A DNA stretch of 64,000 nt, taken from positions 2,480,001 through 2,544,000 of the forward strand of contig CP109468.1 of the NCBI GenBank assembly GCA_036227345.1, given 5' to 3'. The position numbers and the translations under genes were made by a program. The notes beneath the pieces are model-generated. The model saw only the letters and a program-made list of their open reading frames with translations. It was not told the origin of the DNA and did no database searches. The stretch is from Streptomyces sp. NBC_01463 (GTDB taxonomy: Bacteria > Actinomycetota > Actinomycetes > Streptomycetales > Streptomycetaceae). Positions 42,826-52,043 of this stretch are shown one piece after another. Numbering within the stretch: position 1 is the stretch's first letter; each line of letters starts with the position of its first letter.

Positions 42826-44447
42826 GAACTCCCCGCCTCCATCGCGACCCCGCGCGGAATTCCGGTCCGCATCTCCAGGGCCACCGCGACGTCCGAGCCG
42901 TCCGGCCGGTCCGCGCCCCGCAGATCCGCGACGGTCCACGCCACCCGCAGCACCCGGTCCAGACCGCGCGCCGTGAGCATGCCCCGTTCCATGTCCCGCT
43001 CGGCCGCCATCAGCGCACCCGGCGCCGCGACCAGCCGGGTCCGCAACTCGTGCCCCGGCACCTCGCTGTTGGTCGTCCACGGGGTGCCCGCAAGCCGCTC
43101 CGCGGCCCGCGCCCGGGCCCGGAGCACCCGGGCGGCGACCTCCGCGGTCGACTCGCCCCGGCCTCCCTGCCCCATCAGGTCCTCGCGCCGGACCGGGTCG
43201 ACGACCACCCGCAGGTCCACCCGGTCCAGCAACGGCCCGGAGAGCCTGGCCTGGTAGCGCCGGACCGCCGAGGGCGGGCACTCGCACCCGGCCCCGCTCA
43301 GGGTGTGCCGCCCGCACGGGCAGGGGTTGGCGGCGAGCACCATCAGGAACCGGGCCGGCAGCCGCACCACCCCGGCGCTGCGCGCCACCACCACGTGACC
43401 CGATTCCAGCGGCTGACGCAGGGCGTCCAGCGCCCTTACGGAGAACTCCGGCGCCTCGTCCAGAAAGAGGATTCCTCGATGAGCCAGCGAGACCGCGCCG
43501 GGGCGCGGCAGCCCGTTGCCCCCGCCGACCAGCGACTGCATGGTCGCCGAATGGTGCGGCGCGCAGTAGGGCGGCCGGGAGACGAGGGGTTCGCCGGGCG
43601 GCAGGATGCCCGCGACCGAGTGGACCGCGGTCACTTCGAGGGACTCCGGCTGGGTGAGCGGCGGCAGGATGGCGGGCAGCCGTTCGGCGAGCATGGTCTT
43701 GCCCGCTCCCGGTGGTCCCGACAGCAGCAGGTGGTGGCCGCCCGCGGCGGCGACCTCCAGTGCCTTGCGCGGCCGCTCCTGACCTGCGACGTCCGCCAGG
43801 TCCGGCCAGCCGCCCTCGCCGTGCGCCGAGCCCCGGGCGATCCCCGTTCCCATTCCGGCACCGGGCACCATCAGCCCGGCCAGCATCGTGTCGGGGCGGC
43901 CATGGTCGTGGGGCGCCGTCTCCTCGGGCACCGGTTCGTCGCAGAGCACGGCGATCAGCTGCCGCAGGCTGCGCACCCCGAGCACGGAGACCCCGGGCAC
44001 CAGGGCGGCCTCGCTTGCGGTCTGCTCGGGCACGACCACCTGCCGGTACCCGGCCTCCGCCGCGGCCAGGACGGCGGGCAGGATCCCGCGCACCGGCCGC
44101 ACCCGGCCGTCCAGTCCCAGCTCCCCGATCATCACCACGTCGGCGATGGACGCGGGATCGATCCGCTCGGCGGCGCCGAGCACCGCACACGCGACGGCGA
44201 GATCGAAACCCGAACCTCCTTTGGGGACCGAGGCCGGTGACAGCCCCACCGTGAGCTTCTTCTGCGGCCACTCCGCCCCGGAGTTGACCACGGCCGCCCT
44301 GACCCGGTCCCGGCTCTCCACCAGGCTCTTGTCCGGCAGACCCACCAGGGTGAACGCCGCGACCCCGGCCTCCAGGTCCGCCTGGACCTCCACCACCACG
44401 CCCTCGACACCCACCAGTGCCACCGAGCAGGCACGCGCGAACCCCAT
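42822..44447 (-). CDS. comM: YifB/ComM family Mg-chelatase-like AAA+ ATPase
   Basis: 541 residues. In Gram-negatives, ComM is a hexameric helicase promoting branch migration during recombination of acquired DNA; the role here is inferred. N-terminal ChlI-type domain (VGLPDKSLVESRDRVRAAV, LSPASVPKGGSGFDLAVA), AAA+ core with Walker A GPPGAGKT, Walker B ILFLDEAPEF, and a cysteine cluster in NPCPCGRH..CECPP. The C-terminal Mg-chelatase domain is complete. Coupled at both ends: TGATG with yraN and ATGA with dprA. Confidence 0.94.
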   Translation of the reverse strand: MGFARACSVALVGVEGVVVEVQADLEAGVAAFTLVGLPDKSLVESRDRVRAAVVNSGAEWPQKKLTVGLSPASVPKGGSGFDLAVACAVLGAAERIDPASIADVVMIGELGLDGRVRPVRGILPAVLAAAEAGYRQVVVPEQTASEAALVPGVSVLGVRSLRQLIAVLCDEPVPEETAPHDHGRPDTMLAGLMVPGAGMGTGIARGSAHGEGGWPDLADVAGQERPRKALEVAAAGGHHLLLSGPPGAGKTMLAERLPAILPPLTQPESLEVTAVHSVAGILPPGEPLVSRPPYCAPHHSATMQSLVGGGNGLPRPGAVSLAHRGILFLDEAPEFSVRALDALRQPLESGHVVVARSAGVVRLPARFLMVLAANPCPCGRHTLSGAGCECPPSAVRRYQARLSGPLLDRVDLRVVVDPVRREDLMGQGGRGESTAEVAARVLRARARAAERLAGTPWTTNSEVPGHELRTRLVAAPGALMAAERDMERGMLTARGLDRVLRVAWTVADLRGADRPDGSDVAVALEMRTGIPRGVAMEAGSS

Positions 44448-44806
44448 CAGGCCACCCCCCGGGCGTGCTCGGCCAGGGGTGCCCCGCGCCTGGGGAGCAC
44501 CACGCCGACCAGGTCGATCCGCACCCCGCCGGGCGGCGGGTCGCCGTGCCGGGACAGCCAGAGTGCGGCCAGCCGCCGCAGGCGGTCCGCCTTGGCCGGG
44601 GTGACCGCGGCCATCGGGTGCTCGAACGCGCCCGCCCTGCGGGTCTTCACCTCGCAGATGACGAGCGCGTCACCGTCCCTCGCGACGATGTCGATCTCAC
44701 CGGCGCGACAGCGCCAGTTCCGTTCCAGCACGGACATTCCGGCGTCCGTCAGCAACCGTGCCGCCAGATCCTCGCCGTACCGCCCGAGTGCCCCCCGTGC
44801 GTTCAT
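44447..44806 (-). CDS. YraN/UPF0102 family nuclease-like protein
   Basis: 119 residues, full length. Contains the family features [40 protein letters not shown] and [11 protein letters not shown]. The E..D..ExK arrangement is that of the Holliday-junction-resolvase/endonuclease fold. A DNA-repair or transformation role is plausible given comM and dprA downstream. Start ATG 44806 follows GGAGGTGG. Confidence 0.93.
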   Translation of the reverse strand: MNARGALGRYGEDLAARLLTDAGMSVLERNWRCRAGEIDIVARDGDALVICEVKTRRAGAFEHPMAAVTPAKADRLRRLAALWLSRHGDPPPGGVRIDLVGVVLPRRGAPLAEHARGVA

Positions 44807-44890
44807 ATCGGCACCACCTCCGGCACCGACTCTGCCGCGTCCGCCCTCCCCTAGTGGATCTTGGTGGACAACTCGGCCGTTGTGGAGAAC

Positions 44891-45199
44891 TCAGCCACCC
44901 GGAAGTTCGAGATCGCTCTTGTTGAGTTCCTCGATGTTGACGTCCTTGAACGTCAGGACCCGTACCTGCTTGACGAACCGTGCGGGCCGGTACATGTCCC
45001 AGACCCAGGCGTCCGCCATGGACACCTCGAAAAACACCTCGCCCTGGACCGAGTGCACCTGCATCTCGTAGTCGTTGGTGAGGTAGAAGCGCCGTTCGGT
45101 CTCGATCACATATTTGAACAGACCGACGACATCGCGGTACTCCCGGTAGAGCTTCAGCTCCATCTCGGTCTCGTACTTCTCGAGGTCCTCGGCGCTCAT
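44891..45199 (-). CDS. DUF2469 family protein
   Basis: 102 residues, extremely conserved in actinobacteria, unknown function. Recognised from MSAEDLEKYETEMELKLYRE and TLTFKDVNIEEL-like ends. Acidic, no membrane segment. ATG 45199 is preferred to ATG 45205 because AAGGGG then lies 9 bases upstream rather than 3. It follows the Nudix gene and precedes yraN. It is always found near rnhB/yraN-type genes. Confidence 0.93.
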   Translation of the reverse strand: MSAEDLEKYETEMELKLYREYRDVVGLFKYVIETERRFYLTNDYEMQVHSVQGEVFFEVSMADAWVWDMYRPARFVKQVRVLTFKDVNIEELNKSDLELPGG

Positions 45200-45262
45200 T
45201 GGCATGTTCCCCTTCAGCCGTGCGTTCCCCCATTGTGCGCCAGGCTCCGGCGGCCCGGTCGC

Positions 45263-45751
45263 TCAGGCGATTTCGGGGGCGAGAACCAGCGGCGTACGCG
45301 GAGGACCCTCGTCGAGCAGCGTGCGCAGCAGCCCGGCGAGTCTGGTCGGGTACACCGTCTCACGCGCCGCCGACAGTTCGGCGGAGGTCCACCACCTCAG
45401 ACCCGCGACACTGCGGCGTTCCAGTCCGGTCAGACCGCTGGTGTCCGTCGCGGTCTGTGTCGTGCGGGCCAGGAAGTACCACTCGTCCTGTTCCCAGCGC
45501 CGCCCGTCGAACGGGAAGGAGCACATCCGCTGCCACAGCACGGGACCGAGTTCCACGTCCGTGATCCCGGTTTCCTCGGCCAGCTCGCGCAGGGCGGCCT
45601 GTTCCCGTGTCTCGTCGCCCTCCAGACCGCCGCCCGGGGTGAACCACCAGGTGCTCGACGGGTCCTCCGGTTCGAAGCCGTGCATCAGCAGAATCCGGTC
45701 GTCCGGATCGAGGAGCACCAGGCGGGAGACCTTCCGCTTCTCAACGGACAC
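45263..45751 (-). CDS. Nudix hydrolase
   Basis: 162 residues. Complete Nudix box (GX5EX7REUXEEXGU): GLEGDETREQAALRELAEETG, preceded by WWFTPGGG. Likely hydrolyses a nucleoside diphosphate derivative; substrate not predictable. GTG 45751 overlaps the sipZ stop by 11 bases and has GGGGAAGG upstream, so it is coupled to the signal-peptidase gene. The longer upstream frame is sipZ shadow. Confidence 0.9.
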   Translation of the reverse strand: MSVEKRKVSRLVLLDPDDRILLMHGFEPEDPSSTWWFTPGGGLEGDETREQAALRELAEETGITDVELGPVLWQRMCSFPFDGRRWEQDEWYFLARTTQTATDTSGLTGLERRSVAGLRWWTSAELSAARETVYPTRLAGLLRTLLDEGPPRTPLVLAPEIA

Positions 45752-46490
45752 CGGCCGGCACCTTCCCCTGCTTGTTCCGCTTCGACCTGCCGGACCGGGC
45801 CGCGAGAGGCCCGTACACGGCGCCGCCCAGAATGAGCACCACACCCGCGGCCATGGCCCAGAGCTGGAGCTTCAGCGGCCCTTCGGAGGACACCCCGCCG
45901 GGCAGTGCGGCGAAGGCCTGCGGCCGTCCGATCATGCCGCCCAGCGGCCAGGCGACGGCGTCCACGCGGGCCTGCACGGCGCTGCGCGGCACCGAGCCCT
46001 GTCCGCCTTCCTCCAGGTGGACCCGGGAGTCCAGCGAGGACCTGCGGTCGTCGCCCAGGAGGAAGAGCTTGCCCTGCGGCACCTCGGCCGTGAAGTTTGT
46101 CGCCGAGGCGGGGTCCCCCGCCTGAAGATACGATTCCGCCACGGGTATGCCGTTGACCTTGAGCCGGCCGCCCTTGTCGCAGCAGGCGATCTTGTCGCCG
46201 CCGATCCCGACGACCCGCTTCACCATCGGCATGTCGCCCCAGGCGTGATCGGTGAAGACCACCACGTCACCCCGGCGCACCTCGTCGCCGTCCACGCGCT
46301 GCGCGAGGACCCGGTCACCCGCGTTCACCGTCGGGGTCATCGACTCGGTCGGCACCGTGTACGGCCGGTACACCACGGCCCCCCAGGCGAAGCCACCGAG
46401 GAAGAGCACACAGCCGACGGCCACGGCCAGCCCCGACAGCTTGCTGCCGAGCCGGCCGTGGCCGTCACCCGTACGTCCTGATCCACTCAT
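45741..46490 (-). CDS. sipZ: Type I signal peptidase (SipZ-like)
   Basis: Membrane-bound leader peptidase that removes Sec and Tat signal peptides. 249 residues. N-terminal helix (LAVAVGCVLFLGGFAWGAVV), catalytic Ser in VPTESMTPT, catalytic Lys in VKRVVGIGGD, box E GDDRRSSLDSR, and a C-terminal second helix (LWAMAAGVVLILGG). ATG 46490 is preferred for the GGGGGA upstream; ATG 46505 would add five residues. Fourth of the cluster, 50 bases after sipY. In S. lividans the fourth gene starts a separate operon with unrelated genes, which fits the Nudix/DUF2469 tail here. Confidence 0.92.
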   Translation of the reverse strand: MSGSGRTGDGHGRLGSKLSGLAVAVGCVLFLGGFAWGAVVYRPYTVPTESMTPTVNAGDRVLAQRVDGDEVRRGDVVVFTDHAWGDMPMVKRVVGIGGDKIACCDKGGRLKVNGIPVAESYLQAGDPASATNFTAEVPQGKLFLLGDDRRSSLDSRVHLEEGGQGSVPRSAVQARVDAVAWPLGGMIGRPQAFAALPGGVSSEGPLKLQLWAMAAGVVLILGGAVYGPLAARSGRSKRNKQGKVPAGVR

Positions 46491-46539
46491 CGCAGCGTCC
46501 CCCATCGGAGATCGACAATCGCTGATCCGAGTCGGCACC

Positions 46540-47448
46540 CTACCCGGCGGTACGCCCGCCGGTCAGCCTCCGCCGGCGCCAGAACACGAGGGGCAGCGCT
46601 CCGGCTACACCGAGTGCTCCCGGAGCCAGGCCCATCGCGGCGTTGATCCCCGGCTGGTCGAACGTCTTGGGGACCGGCAGTGTCGCCCAGCGGTTGACCG
46701 GCCACGCGATGACCACGGCCCGGCCGACCACCTCGTCGTTGGAGACGGTGCCGCCGCCCGGCAGCTCCTGGTGGTAGCGGGAGTCGAGGGAGTTCTGGCG
46801 GTGGTCGCCCATCACCCAGATACGGCCCTTGGGCACCTTGATCGGTCCGAACGGCTCGTCGTTGCAGGCGGTGTTGCCCTCGAAGATGAACGACTTGTCG
46901 TCCAGCGCCTTGCCGTTGACCGTGACCGGTCCGTTCTTCTTGCACTGCACCGTGTCACCGCCGACCGCGATGACGCGCTTGATCAGGTCCTTCTCCTCGG
47001 CCGACGGCATCAGCCCGATGAAGCTCAGGAACTTCTGCACCACGTTCGGGTCGGGTGCCTGAGTGTCCTCCAGCCAGCCGCCCGGGTCGTGGAAGACGAC
47101 CACTTCGCCGCGCTCGGGCTCGGAGCCGAACCACGGCGTCAGCTTGTCGACCAGCACCCGGTCGCCCCGCTGGAGCGTGTTCTGCATCGAGTCCGACGGG
47201 ATCGAGAACGCCTGCACCAGGAATGTCTTGATCAGCAGCGCGAGAATGAGCGCGATGCCGATGAGCAGGGGCAGTTCCTTCCAGAAGGAGCGGGGCTTCT
47301 TCTGTGCCGTACTGCCACTGCCCGGGGAGCCGCCGTCACTCTCCGTCGAGTCCGCCGTCGTGCCGGCGGGCTCGGCATTCCCCACAGTGTCCGGCCGGTC
47401 CTCGGGTTCGTCGTGTCCGGATCGCGCGCCGACCGCCAAATCCCCCAC
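46540..47448 (-). CDS. sipY: Type I signal peptidase (SipY-like)
   Basis: 302 residues. A disordered acidic N-terminus of about 50 residues, membrane helix (ELPLLIGIALILALLIKTF), catalytic Ser in IPSDSMQNTL, Lys in IKRVIAVGGD, box E GDHRQNSLDSR, and a C-terminal membrane anchor (APGALGVAGALPLVF). GTG 47448 is preferred because AAGGAG is five bases upstream; GTG 47454 is possible. The start lies 113 bases inside the sipX reading frame. Confidence 0.92.
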   Translation of the reverse strand: MGDLAVGARSGHDEPEDRPDTVGNAEPAGTTADSTESDGGSPGSGSTAQKKPRSFWKELPLLIGIALILALLIKTFLVQAFSIPSDSMQNTLQRGDRVLVDKLTPWFGSEPERGEVVVFHDPGGWLEDTQAPDPNVVQKFLSFIGLMPSAEEKDLIKRVIAVGGDTVQCKKNGPVTVNGKALDDKSFIFEGNTACNDEPFGPIKVPKGRIWVMGDHRQNSLDSRYHQELPGGGTVSNDEVVGRAVVIAWPVNRWATLPVPKTFDQPGINAAMGLAPGALGVAGALPLVFWRRRRLTGGRTAG

Positions 47449-48418
47449 ATCCACTCCTTATTCCGTGCCACCGCCTGCGCCCTAGCCGGTGCAGGCCCAC
47501 CACTCCCATAACGAGCGGGAGTTCCGCAGGGGTCGGGAGCCGGATCATTCCGTTGGGATCCTGGGACACACTATTCGACGGTCCGGGGGCGGCAGCCGTC
47601 CCGGCGCGCGCGTCCGGGACCGAGGAGAACGCCGAACGTTCCTCCAGCCGGCTCCAGTGTCCGAAGGGCCAGGCGATCACCACAGCCCGTCCCACTACCG
47701 CGTCTTCGGAAACCGTGCCGTCGGCCGTCTTGTCCAGATGGAACCGCGAATCAGCGGAATTGGAACGATGGTCCCCCATGACGAAGATTCGCCCGGCCGG
47801 AACCTTTACCTCGAATTTGATCGTGGAGGGCGAATCGCCGGGATAGATGTACGGCTCGTCGACGGCCACCCCGTTGACGATGAGCCGGCCGTCCTTCTCG
47901 CAGCACTTCACCGTGTCGCCGCCGACGGCGACCACGCGCTTGATCAGGTCCTGCTCGTCGTCCGACGGCAGCAGCCCGATGAAGGTCAGTGCTTCCTTCA
48001 CCTGCTTGATGACCACCGGTGAGTCCGACCCGCCGGCATCCACCGGATTGGGCGGCGGCCAGTCCGAGGGGTTCTTGAACACGACGACGTCGCCGCGCTG
48101 CGGCCTGGAGCCGAACCAGGGCGTCAGCTTGTCCACGAGGACCCGGTCACCGATCCGGATGGTCTGTTCCATGGACCCAGACGGGATCACGAAGGCCTGC
48201 ACCAGGAAGGTCTTGAGGACCAGGGCGATCAGCAGCGCCACGGTGATCAGGACGGGGATCTCCTTCACCGCCGACCTGCGCCGCCGCCGCTTGACCTTGC
48301 GCGCGAGCTTGCGCCGCTCCGCCCGGGTGGGCAGCGAGCGCGCGGCCGTCGGCCGGGTGCCGGTGGGCAGCGGAATCGCGGGATCCGCGGCGCCGTGGCC
48401 GCGCCCCCGGTTACCCAT
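47336..48418 (-). CDS. sipX: Type I signal peptidase (SipX-like) with long basic tail
   Basis: 360 residues. Basic N-terminus (ERRKLARKVKRRRRRS), membrane helix (IPVLITVALLIALVLKTFL), catalytic Ser in IPSGSMEQT, Lys in IKRVVAVGGD, box E GDHRSNSADSR. After LPTPAELPLVMGVVGL the frame continues for about 50 Arg/Gly-rich residues antiparallel to nothing but overlapping sipY by 113 bases; this tail may be read-through after loss of an earlier stop. ATG 48418 overlaps the sipW stop by 8 bases. Confidence 0.9.
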   Translation of the reverse strand: MGNRGRGHGAADPAIPLPTGTRPTAARSLPTRAERRKLARKVKRRRRRSAVKEIPVLITVALLIALVLKTFLVQAFVIPSGSMEQTIRIGDRVLVDKLTPWFGSRPQRGDVVVFKNPSDWPPPNPVDAGGSDSPVVIKQVKEALTFIGLLPSDDEQDLIKRVVAVGGDTVKCCEKDGRLIVNGVAVDEPYIYPGDSPSTIKFEVKVPAGRIFVMGDHRSNSADSRFHLDKTADGTVSEDAVVGRAVVIAWPFGHWSRLEERSAFSSVPDARAGTAAAPGPSNSVSQDPNGMIRLPTPAELPLVMGVVGLHRLGRRRWHGIRSGCGGFGGRRAIRTRRTRGPAGHCGECRARRHDGGLDGE

Positions 48419-49181
48419 GGGTGGCGCCCGGCGCCGGTATGCCGTCGAAGGCCCCGGTGCCCGGCACCGACCCCAGCCTGCCGAGGGGCCAGCCGAGCCA
48501 GTCGGCCCGGCCGATCACCTTGTCGACGGGCACCATGCCGCCGCCCGGTTCGCCCAGGTGGTCGCGGGAGTCGCGGGAGTTGGAGCGGTGGTCACCCATC
48601 ATCCACAGCGTGCCGTCGGGGACGACGATGTCGAAGGGGACCCGGGACGGCACGTCGCCCGCGAACAGGTAGTCCTCGTCCACCGGCAGGCCGTTCACCT
48701 CGACCCTCCCGCGTTTGTCGCAGCAGACCACCCGGTCACCCCCCACGCCCACCACCCGCTTCACGAAGTCGGTCTCGGCGGGCTCCGCGAGCCCCAGGGA
48801 AGCCGCCGCTCCGTGCAGCAGCCCGGTGACGGGGTTCTCCGGCGGGCTCTCCTGGACGAAGGAGCCGGTGCCGTCGAAGACCACCACGTCGCCGCGCTGG
48901 GGTACGGAGCCGAAACGGTACGCCAATTTGTTGACGAGCACCCGGTCCCCGACCTGCAGCGTGGACTCCATCGAGCCACTCGGGATCAGGAAGGGCTGCA
49001 CCACGAAGTTGCTGAAGAGCAGCACGGCGGCCGCGCAGACGGCACCGAGCGCCAGCGTGCGCCGCCATGACATCGAGGTGGCGAACCGGCTCGGGATACG
49101 CGAGAAGCGCGACCCCTCCTCCGGACCCGTAGCGGGTGCGGAGGAGCGGTCGCGCTCCATGTGCTGTGGTTCCGTGTCCAT
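48411..49181 (-). CDS. sipW: Type I signal peptidase (SipW-like)
   Basis: 256 residues, a single N-terminal membrane helix (LALGAVCAAAVLLFSNFVV). Catalytic Ser in IPSGSMEST, Lys in VKRVVGVGGD, box E GDHRSNSRDSR. It lacks the C-terminal anchor seen in sipY and sipZ. First of the four signal-peptidase genes, 45 bases after rplS, with the name taken from the order known in S. lividans. Confidence 0.92.
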   Translation of the reverse strand: MDTEPQHMERDRSSAPATGPEEGSRFSRIPSRFATSMSWRRTLALGAVCAAAVLLFSNFVVQPFLIPSGSMESTLQVGDRVLVNKLAYRFGSVPQRGDVVVFDGTGSFVQESPPENPVTGLLHGAAASLGLAEPAETDFVKRVVGVGGDRVVCCDKRGRVEVNGLPVDEDYLFAGDVPSRVPFDIVVPDGTLWMMGDHRSNSRDSRDHLGEPGGGMVPVDKVIGRADWLGWPLGRLGSVPGTGAFDGIPAPGATHG

Positions 49182-49226
49182 CGGGGCCAGAGCTTATCCG
49201 GCCGTCCTGTGGACCAGGGAATCAGC

Positions 49227-49577
49227 TCAGCGGTCGCGCTTCTCCTTGATCTTCGCGGCCTTGCCGCGCAGCTCACGGAGGAAGTACAGCTTGGCGCGAC
49301 GCACGTCACCGCGGGTGACGACCTCGATCTTCTCGAAGATCGGGCTGTGCACCGGGAAGGTGCGCTCGACGCCGACCTGGAAGGAGACCTTGCGGACCGT
49401 GAAGGTCTCGCTGATGCCCGCGCCCTGGCGGCGGATGACAATGCCCTTGAACTGCTGGATACGGGAGCGGTTGCCCTCGATCACGCGGACGTGGACGTTG
49501 ACGGTGTCGCCGGGGCGGAACGCCGGGACGTCGGTACGCAGCGATGCGGCGTTGACGTCATCGAGCAGGGAAGCCAT
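49227..49577 (-). CDS. rplS: 50S ribosomal protein L19
   Basis: 116 residues. Matches the family throughout ([64 protein letters not shown]). ATG 49577 gives the standard MASLLDDVN start; an upstream in-frame ATG has no family support. Sits at the 30S/50S interface. It is in the conserved rpsP-rimM-trmD-rplS order, 126 bases after trmD, where a small CCCCT/AGGGG hairpin lies. Confidence 0.97.
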   Translation of the reverse strand: MASLLDDVNAASLRTDVPAFRPGDTVNVHVRVIEGNRSRIQQFKGIVIRRQGAGISETFTVRKVSFQVGVERTFPVHSPIFEKIEVVTRGDVRRAKLYFLRELRGKAAKIKEKRDR

Positions 49578-49703
49578 GGTGTCTGCTTTCTTCGCCGATG
49601 CCACAGGTCATCGACGGGAGAGTGATGAGTTCGGGGTGCTGATCGCGTCGGACGGGCGTCGTTCCCCCTGTGGCAGGGGCGCACGCGGACGTACAGCAGC
49701 GGC

Positions 49704-50525
49704 CTATTCTTCCACGGCCTGGGGCCTGCGCCAAAATCGGCCGCCGGGCTCCGGGGACCAGCCCAGGATGGAGAGCATCTCGCGGTCCTTCTTGTCGAAG
49801 GCCGCCGCCTCGCAGCGCTCGATCAGATCGGGCCGGTTGAGCGCGGTGCGGCGGAAGGCCTCGTCCCGGCGCCAGCGTGCGATCCGGCCGTGGTGGCCGC
49901 TGAGCAGCACGTCAGGAATGCCCCGGCCGCGCCACTCGGGCGGCTTGGTGTAGACGGGGCCCTCCAGGAGGTTGGCCATCGCGCCGGGGGCGAAGGAGTC
50001 GTCCCGGTGCGACTCGGCGTTGCCGAGCACGCCGGGCAGCAGCCGTGCCACCGCCTCCGTGATCACCAGCACCGCGGCCTCGCCGCCGGCGAGCACGTAG
50101 TCGCCGATGGACACCTCGACGACCGGCATCCGGGTGGCGTACTCCTCCGTCACCCGCCGGTCGATGCCCTCGTAGCGGGCCGGGGTGAAGATCAGCCAGG
50201 GCCGCTCGGACAGCTCGACGGCGAGCTCCTGGGTGAACGGCCGGCCGCTCGGCGTGGGCACCACGAGCACCGGGGAGTGCGCCCCGGACTCGTATCCGTC
50301 GGCCAGGGCCTCGTCCAGCGCGTCGCCCCACGGCTCGGTCTTCATGACCATGCCGGGACCGCCGCCGTAGGGGGTGTCGTCGACCGTGTTGTGGCGGTCG
50401 TACGTCCACTCCCGCAGATCGTGCACATGCACGCCGAGGCGGCCGCGGGCGCGGGCCTTGCCGACGAGCGAGACGTTCAGCGGTTCCAGGTACTCGGGGA
50501 AGATCGTGACGACGTCGAGGCGCAT
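49704..50525 (-). CDS. trmD: tRNA (guanine37-N1)-methyltransferase
   Basis: SPOUT enzyme that methylates G37 to prevent frameshifting. 273 residues. Opening [25 protein letters not shown], and the trefoil-knot SAM site (YEGIDRRV, EVSIGDYVLAGGE, AVARLLPGVLGN). The start overlaps the rimM stop (TGATG), indicating coupling. Essential in most bacteria. Confidence 0.97.
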   Translation of the reverse strand: MRLDVVTIFPEYLEPLNVSLVGKARARGRLGVHVHDLREWTYDRHNTVDDTPYGGGPGMVMKTEPWGDALDEALADGYESGAHSPVLVVPTPSGRPFTQELAVELSERPWLIFTPARYEGIDRRVTEEYATRMPVVEVSIGDYVLAGGEAAVLVITEAVARLLPGVLGNAESHRDDSFAPGAMANLLEGPVYTKPPEWRGRGIPDVLLSGHHGRIARWRRDEAFRRTALNRPDLIERCEAAAFDKKDREMLSILGWSPEPGGRFWRRPQAVEE

Positions 50526-51121
50526 CAGGCGTCTTTCCCGGCTTCGTCGGAGCCGTCCCGCGCGGAACCGGCGGCGGCCTCCTCGTCGCGCGTGGACACC
50601 ACGACCGCCTGGCTCTCGTCGATCAGACCCGGCGGCGGGTTGATCACCGCGCGCTGCTCCTCCAGGTCGATCTCGGTGACGATCTCCTCGACGAACGGGA
50701 TCATCACCTCGGTGCCGTCGGGACGCTCCACGATGAAGAGGTCCTGGGACGGCAGATGTGTGATCTCGGTGATCCGGCCGATCTCGGTGCCGTCGGCGAG
50801 CACCACGTCGAGGTCCATCAGCTGATGGTCGTAGAACTCCTCGGGGTCCTCCGGGAGCTCCGCCGGGTCGACGTCGGCGATCAGCAGCGTGTTGCGCAGC
50901 GCCTCGGCGGCCGTACGGTCGCGTACGCCCTCGAAGCGCAGCAGCAGCCTGCCGCTGTGCACCCGGCCGGTCTCGATCGTCAGCGGCCCGGTCGAGGCCG
51001 GCTCGGTGGCCAGTACGGCACCGGGCCCGAGCCGGAGCTCCGGCTCGTCCGTGCGCACCTCGACGGTGACCTCGCCCTTGATGCCGTGGGCGCGACCGAT
51101 CCGCGCGACTACCAACTGCAC
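50525..51121 (-). CDS. rimM: 16S rRNA processing protein RimM
   Basis: Assembly factor for the 30S head, binding S19. 198 residues. N-terminal beta-barrel ([22 protein letters not shown]) and PRC-barrel ([31 protein letters not shown]). The acidic C-terminal tail is longer than in E. coli. GTG 51121 is chosen for AGGAGAG eight bases upstream; the frame is open to 51244 without support. Confidence 0.95.
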   Translation of the reverse strand: MQLVVARIGRAHGIKGEVTVEVRTDEPELRLGPGAVLATEPASTGPLTIETGRVHSGRLLLRFEGVRDRTAAEALRNTLLIADVDPAELPEDPEEFYDHQLMDLDVVLADGTEIGRITEITHLPSQDLFIVERPDGTEVMIPFVEEIVTEIDLEEQRAVINPPPGLIDESQAVVVSTRDEEAAAGSARDGSDEAGKDA

Positions 51122-51200
51122 CTTGTGTCTCTCCTGTCGTACGACGACGGGCCGGGGCGGGCGCATGGCCCTCCCCGGCCCGTGCCGGTGTTCAACTCTG

Positions 51201-51440
51201 TCAGCGAACCTGATCCACATCGACGAGGTCGACGCGGATACCACGGCCGCCGATGGCGCCCACGACGGTGCGCAGCGCGCGTGCGGTGCGGCCGTTGCGA
51301 CCGATCACCTTGCCGAGGTCATCGGGGTGGACCCGAACCTCGAGCACGCGACCACGACGCAGGTTGCGCGAGGCGACCTGCACGTCGTCGGGGTTGTCGA
51401 CGATGCCTTTCACGAGGTGCTCGAGAGCCTCCTCGAGCAT
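51201..51440 (-). CDS. khpA: KH-domain RNA-binding protein (KhpA-type)
   Basis: 79 residues. One KH domain with the nucleic-acid-binding GXXG loop as GRNG in [16 protein letters not shown]. Small KH proteins between rpsP and rimM are universal in actinobacteria and firmicutes and act in post-transcriptional control. The ATG is three bases from the rpsP stop. Confidence 0.93.
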   Translation of the reverse strand: MLEEALEHLVKGIVDNPDDVQVASRNLRRGRVLEVRVHPDDLGKVIGRNGRTARALRTVVGAIGGRGIRVDLVDVDQVR

Positions 51441-51442
51441 GC

Positions 51443-51886
51443 TCAGGCCTCGGTCGACTCGGCGGGCGCAGCTGCGTCAGCAGCGTCGTCCGCCTTCTTG
51501 TCGGCCTTCTTCGCCTTCTGCGTGATGGCCTCGCCCTTGGACTCCTCGCCGGCGTCCTTGGTGAGGGCCTCGAACAGGGCGCGCTTGTCAGCCTTGGGCT
51601 CCGGCTGCAGCAGCGGCGCGGGGGCCGGGAGGCCCTTGTGCGCCTGCCAGTCACCGGTGAGCTTCAGGATCGCGAGGACCGGCTCGGTCGGCTGGGCGCC
51701 GACGGACAGCCAGTACTGCGCGCGCTCTGCGTTGACCTCGATGCGCGAGGGGTTCTGCACCGGGTGGTACAGGCCGATCTCCTCGATGGCCCGGCCGTCA
51801 CGGCGGGTACGGGAGTCGGCGACGACGATGCGGTAGTGAGGCGAACGGATCTTGCCCAGACGCTTCAGCTTGATCTTGACTGCCAC
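51443..51886 (-). CDS. rpsP: 30S ribosomal protein S16
   Basis: 147 residues. Core S16 ([48 protein letters not shown]) followed by a Lys/Ala/Glu-rich tail of about 50 residues as in other Streptomyces. GTG 51886 gives the family start (MAVKIK); AGGAGA lies about 11 bases upstream. It heads the rpsP-KH-rimM-trmD-rplS run. Confidence 0.96.
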   Translation of the reverse strand: MAVKIKLKRLGKIRSPHYRIVVADSRTRRDGRAIEEIGLYHPVQNPSRIEVNAERAQYWLSVGAQPTEPVLAILKLTGDWQAHKGLPAPAPLLQPEPKADKRALFEALTKDAGEESKGEAITQKAKKADKKADDAADAAAPAESTEA

Positions 51887-52043
51887 GGAAGTGGTGTCTC
51901 CTGGTCTATGACGTGGTTGGGCACAACAAGATGCCACGTGGGGTTGCGGTACTCGGAGTGCCCGATGGACGCGTCAGCCGGAGGAGAGAGGGGTCCTATG
52001 CGACTGTCGAGTACAGCTAGCCATTGTGCCACACCACATCGCC

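Noticed and set aside
42826..44271. dprA extended to a 907-residue fusion
   Set aside because: The added part is comM read in another frame. The ATGA overlap and ribosome site put the dprA start at 42825.
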